The position numbers were made by a program, and so were the translations under genes. Source: Vulcanimicrobiota bacterium (GTDB lineage Bacteria > Vulcanimicrobiota > Vulcanimicrobiia > Vulcanimicrobiales > Vulcanimicrobiaceae). Taken from it: a stretch of DNA of 64,000 nucleotides. Of this stretch, positions 44,107 to 52,052 are shown in pieces. The stretch lies in the NCBI GenBank assembly GCA_013036095.1, contig JAAXCW010000007.1:99350-163349 (forward strand). Direction: 5' to 3'. The notes under the pieces were generated by a model. The model made no database searches and was not told where the DNA came from. It saw only the letters and a program-made list of their open reading frames with translations. Positions within the stretch are counted from its first letter, which is position 1. Every line of letters starts with the position of its first letter.

Positions 44107-45777
44107 ATGCCGGCTAGTAAAACGACCAAAGGAGCGGGTCGGGTGCGGGAACCCGGCTCGCTCAAACGTTATCACGCCAAGCGCGATTTTAAAACGACGC
44201 CGGAACCGCGCGGAAAGCCGGTTAAGGGCGGCAAGCGTTTGCGTTTCGTCATTCAAAAACATCGCGCGTCGCGGCTGCACTACGATTTCCGTTTAGAGGC
44301 GGACGGCGTGCTCAAATCGTGGGCGGTTCCGAAAGGACCCTCACGCGATCCGGCAGACCGCCGGCTGGCGATGCACGTCGAAGATCACCCTTTCGACTAC
44401 CGCACGTTCGAGGGCATCATTCCCAAAGGGCAGTACGGCGCGGGTGAAGTCATCGTCTGGGACGAGGGCTGGTATAAACTGGCCGAAGGCGAGGATCCCG
44501 CCGCCGAGATCGGCCGCGGAAAAATCAAGTTCATTCTCTCGGGAAAAAAACTGAACGGCGAGTTCACGCTCGTACGGATCAAAGGGCGCGCCGGCGACAG
44601 CGGCGACCCGTGGCTCTTGATCAAAGACCATGACGAGTTCGTCGATCCGAAATACGACATCACACGAGATAACACGTCGGCAAAGACGGGGCGCACGGTC
44701 GAATCGTACGCGAAAGATCCGCGCGCTCCACACTGGGACTCCGGACGCAAAGCAGCGCCGCGCGGCGCAACCAAGGAAAAAAAAAGCGCTAAACGCGACC
44801 CTGTTCCGGTCATCCACACGCCGATGCTCGCGACGCTCGTGGACGCGCCGTTCGATGACGACGAGTGGCTCTTCGAAATAAAGTGGGACGGGTACCGCGC
44901 GATCTGCACCGTCCGCGAAGACGGCAAGATCTCGCTCGTATCACGTAACGGATTGGATTTTCTGGGGCAGTTTCCGGAGCTGGAAGAGTTGCGTGGCGCA
45001 TGGACCACGCTGCCCATCGTCGTCGACGGCGAGATCGTGAGCCTCGATGAACGCGGACGCTCCTCGTTTCAGCGCCTGCAGGGAAGTTTCAACCGCAACC
45101 GTCCGAGCGCGCGATCGAGCGACGCAAAACACTATCCGCTGACCTACGCGGTCTTCGATATCCTCTATGCCGACGGGAAAGATTTGCGCAAGACGCCGTT
45201 GGAAGAACGCAAGGCGGTTTTGGAGCATGCGATCGGCGATCCCGATTTGGTGTTGTACTCGAAACACGTCATCGGCGACGGCTGCGCCTTCTTCGAACAA
45301 GCGCAGCGCCAGCAGCTCGAAGGCATCATCGGAAAACGGCGCGACTCGACGTATCACGAGCGCCGCACGCGCGATTGGGTGAAGATCAAGGCTCAGCTCG
45401 AGCAGGAGTGCGTCATCGGCGGGTTCACCGAGCCGCGCGGCAGCCGCAAAGGTTTTGGCGCGCTTCTGCTCGGCCTCTATCAAGGTAAGAAACTTTACTA
45501 CGCCGGCCATGTCGGTACGGGGTTCGACACCAAGATGCTCGCAGCGATGACTGCGCAGCTCCGGAAAATCGAACGCAAGACTTCGCCGTTCGCCAACGAC
45601 GTCGCATCGAACACCAAGGCGCACTGGGTCGAGCCGAAGCTCGTCGCTCAGGTGCGTTTTACGGAGTGGACGCGCGATGGGGTCATGCGTCAGCCGGCGT
45701 TCTTGGGATTGCGTACCGACAAAACTCCCAAGGAGTGCGTGCGCGAAGTTCCGGCCGATACGGACGACGTGACTTAA
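44107..45777 (+). CDS. ligD: ATP-dependent DNA ligase D, phosphoesterase plus ligase domains
   Basis: A 556-residue protein with two parts of a LigD enzyme. The N-terminal 3'-phosphoesterase domain (about 20-210) has FVIQKHRASRLHYDFRLE, WAVPKGPS, and HVEDHPFDYRTFEG. The ligase domain (about 235-545) has the nucleotidyl-lysine motif FEIKWDGYRA, DGEIVSLDE, and RTRDWVKIK, followed by an OB fold. It ends breaks in non-homologous end joining. The polymerase domain is coded by the next, overlapping gene rather than fused. ATG at 44107 is 21 bases after the small membrane gene. Confidence 0.95.
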   Translation: MPASKTTKGAGRVREPGSLKRYHAKRDFKTTPEPRGKPVKGGKRLRFVIQKHRASRLHYDFRLEADGVLKSWAVPKGPSRDPADRRLAMHVEDHPFDYRTFEGIIPKGQYGAGEVIVWDEGWYKLAEGEDPAAEIGRGKIKFILSGKKLNGEFTLVRIKGRAGDSGDPWLLIKDHDEFVDPKYDITRDNTSAKTGRTVESYAKDPRAPHWDSGRKAAPRGATKEKKSAKRDPVPVIHTPMLATLVDAPFDDDEWLFEIKWDGYRAICTVREDGKISLVSRNGLDFLGQFPELEELRGAWTTLPIVVDGEIVSLDERGRSSFQRLQGSFNRNRPSARSSDAKHYPLTYAVFDILYADGKDLRKTPLEERKAVLEHAIGDPDLVLYSKHVIGDGCAFFEQAQRQQLEGIIGKRRDSTYHERRTRDWVKIKAQLEQECVIGGFTEPRGSRKGFGALLLGLYQGKKLYYAGHVGTGFDTKMLAAMTAQLRKIERKTSPFANDVASNTKAHWVEPKLVAQVRFTEWTRDGVMRQPAFLGLRTDKTPKECVREVPADTDDVT

Positions 45778-46727
45778 TGGCACGTACGACGCAAACGGCG
45801 AATGTCGGCGGCCGAGAGCTGACGTTTTCAAATCTAGAGAAAGTCTTGTGGCCGCGTGACGGCTATACGAAGGGCGATCTGATTGCCTATTACCTGAGCG
45901 TGGCTCAGTGGCTGTTGCCGTACACGAAAGATCGTCCCTTAACGCTGCAGCGGTATCCCGATGGAATCGGCGGCCAATCGTTCTTCGAAAAACAGGCGCC
46001 GAAGTTTACGCCGGAATGGATCAAGACGATCGACGTCTCAGCGGAACAAGGATCGCGCAAGATCGCCTACATCTTGTGCAACGACGAAGCGACGCTCGCG
46101 TGGTGCGCGAACCTCGCGGCGATCGTTCTGCACGTCTGGTACTCACACCGGCCGACGCTGGAGTATCCCGACTACGCGCTCTTCGATCTTGATCCGGGTG
46201 CCGGATGCCCGATGAAGACGCTCGCGAAAGTCGCGCTCGAATTTCACGACATGCTAGCGGAGATCGGCCTGCGGCCGCTAGTCAAGACGACCGGCGGCAG
46301 CGGTTTGCATTTGGTCATTCCGCTGCAGCCGAAATACGAATACGGTGCGATCAAGCAGTTTGCCGAGATCGCGGCGCGACGCGTAAACCGCGAGCTGCCG
46401 AAGCTCACAACGCTCGAGCGCTCCATCGCGCGCCGCCCAAAGGGAACGGTGCTGCTGGACTGGGTGCAGATCGGCCGCGGAAAAACGGTCGTCCCACCTT
46501 ACGGCGTGCGCGCGCGGGATAAAGCCCCTGTTTCAATGACGCTCGATTGGTCCGAAATCGAAGAGTTCGGCTCGAAGCGCCTCACGCCCGAAGCGGCCAA
46601 CGCGCGCTGGACCATCGCGAACGCGCGCAAGCGTCTGCAAGACGAAGGCGATCTCTGGTCCGGAAAATACTGGAAGCCCGCGGCGCTCGAACCCGCCTTG
46701 AAAAGGGCTCAACGCGCCTGGAACTAG
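45777..46727 (+). CDS. LigD-type primase-polymerase (AEP) for end joining
   Basis: A 316-residue archaeo-eukaryotic-primase-type polymerase, the POL part of LigD as a stand-alone protein. The metal site is in YALFDLDPGAG (DxD), the second motif in LVKTTGGSGLHLVIPL (SGxH), and the third acidic residue in VLLDWVQIGRGKT. It fills gaps and adds ribonucleotides at broken ends before ligation. ATG at 45777 shares one base with the ligase gene stop. Ku follows 115 bases downstream behind its own promoter. Confidence 0.95.
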   Translation: MARTTQTANVGGRELTFSNLEKVLWPRDGYTKGDLIAYYLSVAQWLLPYTKDRPLTLQRYPDGIGGQSFFEKQAPKFTPEWIKTIDVSAEQGSRKIAYILCNDEATLAWCANLAAIVLHVWYSHRPTLEYPDYALFDLDPGAGCPMKTLAKVALEFHDMLAEIGLRPLVKTTGGSGLHLVIPLQPKYEYGAIKQFAEIAARRVNRELPKLTTLERSIARRPKGTVLLDWVQIGRGKTVVPPYGVRARDKAPVSMTLDWSEIEEFGSKRLTPEAANARWTIANARKRLQDEGDLWSGKYWKPAALEPALKRAQRAWN

Positions 46728-46804
46728 GGATCATCCGCTCTCGCGAGGCCCCTTCCTTGGCAGCGCGGCCGAGGGGCGGGTCGCTTTTGAGGGCCCTCGT
46801 CGGG

Positions 46805-46830
46805 TATAATCCTAGTCGCAGTTATCCACA
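46805..46830 (+). promoter_or_regulatory. Ku promoter -10 (TATAAT) and DnaA-box-like TTATCCACA
   Basis: A consensus TATAAT lies at 46805-46810, without a convincing -35. A perfect consensus DnaA box TTATCCACA lies at 46822-46830, just upstream of the ku ribosome-binding region. A single box does not make an origin; it may modulate ku expression or be fortuitous. Confidence 0.5.
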
Positions 46831-46842
46831 GGGGGCATTTCC

Positions 46843-47694
46843 TTGGCACACGCCATTTGGTCCGGGTCTATCAACTTCGGCTTGGTCACTATTCCGGTCA
46901 AGCTGTTCACGGCCGTTCGCGGAAACGACCTATCATTTAACATGCTGCACGCCAAGGACGAGGGGCGGATCCGCTACGAGCGCATCTGCACGGTCGACAA
47001 CAAGCCCGTTCCGTGGGATGAGATCGTCAAAGGCTACGAATACGAAAAGGGCGACTACGTCATCCTCACCGATGAGGACTTCAAGAAAGTCAACCCGGAA
47101 GCGACGCAGAGCGTCGACATCCTTGAGTTCGTCGAACTCGACAAGATCAACCCGATGTACTTCGACAAGCCGTACTACCTGGAGCCGACCAAACAGGGCC
47201 GCCATGCGTACGCGCTTTTGCGCGAAGCGCTTGAAAAGGCGAACAAAGTTGCGATCGCGCGCGTCGTGATCCGCACTAAGGAGACCATCGCAGCGGTGAA
47301 ACCGTCAGGCGACGCGCTCGTGCTGGAGATCATGCACTGGGCCGACGAGATGATCGAGGAGTCGACGCTCGACCTGCCCGGCGAAACGAAACTTCCCGAG
47401 CCGGAAATGAAAATGGCCAAGATGCTGATCGACGCGATGAGCGTCGATGACTTTCAACCCGAGAAATTCACCAATACGTACCACGAAGAATTGCTCGCGA
47501 TGATCGAAGCGCGCGCGGCCGGCAAAGAACTGCCCAAGCCGAAGAAAGCGCCGGCGCGACCGAAGGTGGTCAATCTCATGGATGTGCTGGCGCAAAGCGT
47601 CGAGGCGAGCAAGCAGCAGCGCGGCGCGCGGACTGCAGCTGCTGAAAAGCGCGCGGCGCACAAGGCCGCGCCCAAACGCCGCAAGAGCGCCTAA
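46843..47694 (+). CDS. ku: Non-homologous end joining protein Ku
   Basis: A 283-residue bacterial Ku that forms a homodimeric ring on DNA ends and recruits LigD. The N terminus AHAIWSGSINFGLVTIPVKL is diagnostic, and MLHAKDEGRIRYERICTVDNKPVPWDEIVKGYEY and FDKPYYLEPTKQGRHAYALL-type motifs follow. The last 40 residues are Lys/Ala/Arg-rich, an extended C-terminal tail that promotes threading on DNA. TTG at 46843 follows a GGGGG run. It lies three bases from the end of a convergent MFS gene. Confidence 0.97.
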   Translation: MAHAIWSGSINFGLVTIPVKLFTAVRGNDLSFNMLHAKDEGRIRYERICTVDNKPVPWDEIVKGYEYEKGDYVILTDEDFKKVNPEATQSVDILEFVELDKINPMYFDKPYYLEPTKQGRHAYALLREALEKANKVAIARVVIRTKETIAAVKPSGDALVLEIMHWADEMIEESTLDLPGETKLPEPEMKMAKMLIDAMSVDDFQPEKFTNTYHEELLAMIEARAAGKELPKPKKAPARPKVVNLMDVLAQSVEASKQQRGARTAAAEKRAAHKAAPKRRKSA

Positions 47695-47697
47695 GTC

Positions 47698-48876
47698 TTA
47701 AGCGGTCTCTTCTTTCAGCTGCGCGCGGTGACGCGGCTCGCGGCGAGTTTGTATCAACCCGGCGATAAGCGCGACGAACGCAAAGAAACACGAGTATGCG
47801 CCCGACCACTGCGAACCGAGGTTCCCAAGTGCTCCGGTTGAGATGGGCGGCGAGATGATACCCGAAAGTGAATCGAGCGACGACGTTACGCCGAGCACCG
47901 TGCCCTGGCGCCTTGCATCCGCAGCGACGCTGATAAGCGCGGTCAGCCCACTGTTGCTCAGCGCAAGTCCAAAACTAAAAAGGACCGCCACGAGCGCGAG
48001 TGCGTATATCGAATGCACGATCGCGAGCAGGCCAAAGCCCACAAAGAGTGCTCCGAGCCCGAGCGTAGACATGCCGCGGTCCCCCAGCCGGTCCGAGACG
48101 CGGCTGATCAGAAACACATTGGCGAAAACGTTGAGCGTGGAAGTGCCCGAGAAGAAATAGTCAGTTTGCACCGGCGTGAAGTGCAACTGCTTGGCGAGGT
48201 AGAGCGCCATGACGCTGAACCAGCCGTAGAGCGAGAGCGAGAGCGCGAACTTCTGCCACAGCAGCGGCGCGAACGTTTTGTTCTGGAACGTGCGGACGAT
48301 TTCGGCAGGCCCCACCACTTCTTCGGTCTTGCCGCGCGATTCCGGTAAGTAGCGAATCGTGACGAACAGCGTCACGAGCTGCAGCCCGGCCGCGGCGTAA
48401 AACGGCGCGCTGTATCCGAAACGCTGGAAGAGCACCGACTCGATCAGCGGCCCGAAGATCATGCCGGCCCCAAACGTCGCGCCGATCAAACCGAACGCGC
48501 GCGATCGTTCCTTGGGTTCCACGAGATCGGCGACGTAAGCTTGCGTCACGCCGATGTTTCCGCCGGAAAAACCCTCGAGGATTCGCGCTGCAAAGACAAA
48601 CCCGATGCTGCCCGCCGCGCCCAGCATCGCCCACCCGATCGTCGCGCCGATTTGGCTGATGATCAGGACGCCTTTGCGCCCGATGCGATCCGAAACATTT
48701 CCCCAGATCGGTCCGGAGACCAACTGGCAGAACGAAAACGTCGAGAAGAGCACGCCAACGATGAAGGGAGAGGCCCCGAAGTGCGTGACGAAGTACGGCA
48801 GCAGCGGAATCAGCATACTGAAGCCGAGGATGTCGATGAACGTGATTCCGAGGATCGGGAAAAGGCGCCTGATCAT
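47698..48876 (-). CDS. MFS transporter (TetA-like drug exporter family)
   Basis: A 392-residue 12-helix major facilitator. The N-terminal helix has [17 protein letters not shown], loop 2-3 has [14 protein letters not shown] (motif A), and helix 5 has GPLIESVLF in place of motif C. These match the TetA/Bcr-type efflux branch. The substrate is unknown. ATG at 48876 overlaps the stop of the HtrA-like gene by four bases. Confidence 0.88.
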   Translation of the reverse strand: MIRRLFPILGITFIDILGFSMLIPLLPYFVTHFGASPFIVGVLFSTFSFCQLVSGPIWGNVSDRIGRKGVLIISQIGATIGWAMLGAAGSIGFVFAARILEGFSGGNIGVTQAYVADLVEPKERSRAFGLIGATFGAGMIFGPLIESVLFQRFGYSAPFYAAAGLQLVTLFVTIRYLPESRGKTEEVVGPAEIVRTFQNKTFAPLLWQKFALSLSLYGWFSVMALYLAKQLHFTPVQTDYFFSGTSTLNVFANVFLISRVSDRLGDRGMSTLGLGALFVGFGLLAIVHSIYALALVAVLFSFGLALSNSGLTALISVAADARRQGTVLGVTSSLDSLSGIISPPISTGALGNLGSQWSGAYSCFFAFVALIAGLIQTRREPRHRAQLKEETA

Positions 48877-49826
48877 GCGGCTTCGATCGGCAGAACGAGC
48901 GGCTGTATTTTTTCGCTCTTGCGAATCGCCGTCAGACGGTAGCTTCGGCGCAGATCTATCAGCGTCAGCAAACGGTGCAGATCGTCAATCCCGCGCACGG
49001 GTTGCTCTTCGAACGCAATGAGGAGGTCGCCTTCGCGCAGTCCGGCCGTTTCGGCGGGACTGCCGGGTTCGACCGTTACGATCAAGAGGCCGCGCGGATC
49101 GCGCAGGCCGTGCAGGCGGACGAGCCGGCGCGGGATCTCGAGATCTTGTCCCGCGACGCCGAGGTAACCGCGCCGCACGCGGCCATCGCGCATGATGACC
49201 GCGGCGATGAATTTGGCAGTGTTGATTGCAATGGCAAAACAGATGCCTTGTCCGGGAAAGACCGCCGTGTTGACGCCGATAACCGCACCGTCGCTCGTGA
49301 CGAGCGGGCCGCCGGAATTTCCCGGATTGAGCGCGGCGTCGGTTTGGATGACGTTGTCGATCAAACGTCCCGACTGCGCGCGCAGCGATCGTCCGAGTGC
49401 GCTGACGACGCCGGCAGTGACCGTGTACTGCAGCCCGTACGGATTGCCGACCGCTACGACGAGTTGACCTTGACGCAGGTGCGATGAATCGCCGAGCCCG
49501 GCAGCGGTCAGCTCGGGCGCGGATATTTGAACGACCGCCAGATCGGTGTGTTCGTCTTCGCCGACGAGCCGGCCGGCGAGTTCGCGGCCGTCGAGCAGCG
49601 ATACGTCTATGCGATCCGATCCGTGCACGACGTGACTGTTGGTCATCACAAATCCGTCGGGCGTAAAGATGAAGCCCGAACCGTTTCCGCGCTTCCGTCC
49701 CGTGCGAACGGCGATCCCCACAACCGAGGGGCTGACGGTTTGTGCCGCATGGGTGACGGCTTGCGAGTACGCGTCCAGCGGCGATAGCTCGCTTTGCTCG
49801 GAGACGGCGTGAAGGGGAACAGCCAT
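48873..49826 (-). CDS. HtrA/DegP-like serine protease with PDZ domain
   Basis: A 317-residue trypsin-fold protease. The catalytic triad is His in MTNSHVVHG, Asp in [10 protein letters not shown] and Ser in [11 protein letters not shown]; the C-terminal PDZ domain (about 220-310) has [22 protein letters not shown]. Unlike typical HtrA there is no signal peptide or anchor at the N terminus, so it may act in the cytoplasm. ATG at 49826. It is coupled to the MFS gene. The tRNA-Leu gene begins 81 bases upstream in the opposite direction. Confidence 0.92.
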   Translation of the reverse strand: MAVPLHAVSEQSELSPLDAYSQAVTHAAQTVSPSVVGIAVRTGRKRGNGSGFIFTPDGFVMTNSHVVHGSDRIDVSLLDGRELAGRLVGEDEHTDLAVVQISAPELTAAGLGDSSHLRQGQLVVAVGNPYGLQYTVTAGVVSALGRSLRAQSGRLIDNVIQTDAALNPGNSGGPLVTSDGAVIGVNTAVFPGQGICFAIAINTAKFIAAVIMRDGRVRRGYLGVAGQDLEIPRRLVRLHGLRDPRGLLIVTVEPGSPAETAGLREGDLLIAFEEQPVRGIDDLHRLLTLIDLRRSYRLTAIRKSEKIQPLVLPIEAA

Positions 49827-49907
49827 CGTGCCTTTAGGAACCAGCGCTGCTTTCGCGCGGTTTCACAGAGGGCCGCGCGGGCGCCCCGCGAAGCGGACGG
49901 CCTCTAA

Positions 49908-49994
49908 GCCCAGATGGCGGAATTGGTAGACGCGCTGGTTTCAGGTATCAGTGGCCGCAAGGCCGTGGGGGTTCGAGTCCCTTTCTGGGCACCA
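49908..49994 (+). tRNA. tRNA-Leu (anticodon CAG)
   Basis: A class II tRNA of 87 bases including an encoded ACCA end. The acceptor stem pairs GCCCAGA with TCTGGGC. The D-arm holds AATTGGTAGA, the anticodon stem CTGGT/ATCAG encloses loop TTCAGGT with anticodon CAG, a long variable arm TGGCCGCAAGGCCG follows, and the T arm has the GGTTCGAGTCC signature. It reads CUG codons. Confidence 0.97.
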
Positions 49995-50042
49995 AGCATC
50001 TGCTGCGCAAACACTTCGTCGCGGGCCGGCGTCTTATATAGT

Positions 50043-50606
50043 ATGAAGGATTGCGCCTCGCTCTCGGATTTGGCGATCGCCGCCCTGAATGGGCATGCAC
50101 AGGCCTACGACGCCCTCATTCGCGCGCTGTGGCCCAACGCATACCGAATTGCTTGGTCGATCCTCGGCGAGCGCTACGCGGCGCAAGACGCCGCCCAAGC
50201 TGCCTGCGCCACCATCTGCGCAAAACTTCAGACTCTTTCCGACGTGCGTGCATTTGCCGGCTGGTCAACACGGATCATCGTTTCGCACGCACGAGACCAC
50301 GCGCGCGCGAGATCTCGTTTACAGCGTCGAGAGGCGGTCGGTTACGAAACGGCAAGCGGCGTGTCGACGCGCGATGAGCCGACCGCGCGGCTCGATCTCG
50401 AAGCGGCGATCGCTATGCTGCCCGACTCGCTGCGTCTGCCGCTGGAGCTTTACTATTTCGTCGGTCTAACAAGCGGGGAAGTCGGCGTTGCACTCGGTGT
50501 ACCGGCAGCGACCGTGCGTTTTCGCCTAATGATCGCGCGTCATCGCTTACGGCCACTTCTCTCGGATTCAACCGCGCCGGCAACGGCACAGGAGACAGTA
50601 TCATGA
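50043..50606 (+). CDS. ECF-type RNA polymerase sigma factor
   Basis: A 187-residue sigma factor. Region 2 is seen in YDALIRALWPNAYRIAWSILGERYAAQDAAQAA and DVRAFAGWSTRIIVSHARDHARAR; region 4 has LPDSLRLPLELYYFVGLTSGEVGVALGVPAATVRFRLMIAR-type helices. ATG at 50043 has no clear Shine-Dalgarno and is preceded by TATATA. The frame is open further upstream only through the tRNA gene. The downstream gene overlaps by four bases and codes for a membrane protein likely to be its partner. Confidence 0.9.
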   Translation: MKDCASLSDLAIAALNGHAQAYDALIRALWPNAYRIAWSILGERYAAQDAAQAACATICAKLQTLSDVRAFAGWSTRIIVSHARDHARARSRLQRREAVGYETASGVSTRDEPTARLDLEAAIAMLPDSLRLPLELYYFVGLTSGEVGVALGVPAATVRFRLMIARHRLRPLLSDSTAPATAQETVS

Positions 50607-51241
50607 ATGAAAGCCAGATCATCGAGGCGGCGCTCGAGCGCCGATTTGCGCGCGCTGTCGTCCCGGAATGTCCGCCTGGTCCATGGCGGCCGACACCATC
50701 CGCCAGGCCGCGCCCGCGATCGCGTGGCTTGGCGTACGCATGCGCGGTGCTCGTTGTTTTCGTAAGCGCGGGCGTCGCCGGTCAGGCCTCCGGTGTGCTA
50801 CCCGCCAGCTTCGCGCGTTTCTTCCAAGGGTCGGTGAAACCGTTACCGCCCCTTATTCACCGCGCCGACCGGCTCACGATCGCGCAAGCGCAGGGGCAAA
50901 TGCCATTTACGATCGTCGTACCGGCTGGATTGCCGCCGCACACGATATTTCAATATGCCCACGTCGTGAGCGAACATCCGATTCCACGCGTTGCGCTGCT
51001 TTACCAAACCCAGATCGGCGGGAAGTATTACCGCATTAACATCAACGAGACGACGGCCGTCAGCGGCCCTCCTGTCGCGCACTTTGAGGCCCTTTTCAAG
51101 GGAAAGGACGGGCGGATACACGATCATACGTGGACGCTTCCGCTGCGCCGCTGGAAGCACGGAAACATCTTCATGGAGACACTACCCCAAGGAATACCGC
51201 CGACGACGGTCGATCGCATCGTTCGGGAAAACACACGCTGA
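50603..51241 (+). CDS. Single-pass membrane protein, probable anti-sigma partner
   Basis: A 212-residue protein with a soluble N-terminal part (about 1-42), one transmembrane helix (about 43-64, LAYACAVLVVFVSAGVAGQ) and an extracytoplasmic domain containing FTIVVPAGLPPHTIF and YRININETTAVSG, reminiscent of DUF4367-type domains. It lacks the zinc-binding HxxxCxxC of common anti-sigma factors. Its four-base overlap with the ECF sigma gene suggests it holds that factor at the membrane; this is inference. Confidence 0.7.
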   Translation: MNESQIIEAALERRFARAVVPECPPGPWRPTPSARPRPRSRGLAYACAVLVVFVSAGVAGQASGVLPASFARFFQGSVKPLPPLIHRADRLTIAQAQGQMPFTIVVPAGLPPHTIFQYAHVVSEHPIPRVALLYQTQIGGKYYRININETTAVSGPPVAHFEALFKGKDGRIHDHTWTLPLRRWKHGNIFMETLPQGIPPTTVDRIVRENTR

Positions 51242-51342
51242 GAGCGTTCTAGAACTTGCGAGGCCGGCCCGACATTTTTTGTGATACGGCGAGCCGTCTG
51301 GAATAGACTGGGTTCAGCCCCAACGAGCGAGCGCGAAACGGC

Positions 51343-51858
51343 GTGACAACCATACGCGGCGCAACTCCGGACGATGCTGCGGCGATCGCGATCGTTCAAG
51401 TTCGCACATGGCACGCCGCGTACGCCGGCCTTCTACCGCAAGAACACCTTGACCGGCGCACGGTCGAGCTACGGACGGCGCAATGGAGCGGTCGTTTACA
51501 ATCCGGCGAAGAGGAGGTCTTCGTCGCATGCGATCCGCGCGGGACGGTCGTTGCGTTCGCGACGGGCCTCGCTTCGAGCGAACCGGTGGACGGCTTCGAC
51601 GGCGAGATCGGCGCGATCTACGTGTTACCGGAAGCGCAAGGCCAAGGCCTTGGCAAAAGGCTGCTGCGCGCCGTAGGGGCGGCGCTGCAAGCCGAAGGCT
51701 TTCAATCTGCGTGGCTGCGAGTTTTGTCGGATAATACTCCGGCGCGGCGCTTCTACGAAAAGTTAGGCGCCGAGATCGTCTGCGAAACAACCGAAGAGAT
51801 CGACGGCTTTGCGTACCGCGAACACTTCTACGGCTGGCGAGATCTGTCTAAGCTTTAG
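51343..51858 (+). CDS. GNAT family N-acetyltransferase
   Basis: A 171-residue GNAT protein. The acetyl-CoA loop is LPEAQGQGLGKRLLRAV, and the later motif B region is AWLRVLSDNTPARRFYEKLGAEIV. N-terminal IRGATPDDAAAIAIVQVRTWHAAY is common in this branch. Start is GTG at 51343, preceded by GAGCGAG. The acceptor is unknown. A short GC hairpin AGCGGC/GCCGCT (about 51962-51977) lies downstream and may end transcription. Confidence 0.92.
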   Translation: MTTIRGATPDDAAAIAIVQVRTWHAAYAGLLPQEHLDRRTVELRTAQWSGRLQSGEEEVFVACDPRGTVVAFATGLASSEPVDGFDGEIGAIYVLPEAQGQGLGKRLLRAVGAALQAEGFQSAWLRVLSDNTPARRFYEKLGAEIVCETTEEIDGFAYREHFYGWRDLSKL

Positions 51859-52052
51859 GACCCCAGCCCGAAAAAACGCCCGAAGGTGTCGGAATTGTCG
51901 TAACGCGTTCGCTCAAGATCGTCGGGCTCGGAGTGTTATTCTCCGGCAGCGCAAGCTGGCTGAGCGGCTCATGCCGCTCGTTCACATTGTTTTTCATCAT
52001 CATCATCCTACCGTAAGTTCATACGGCGCGATACGACGTTTGTTTCGGTGCT

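Noticed and set aside
46822..46830. Replication origin at the DnaA box
   Set aside because: A single box with no cluster, no AT-rich unwinding region and no dnaA, dnaN or rnpA nearby.
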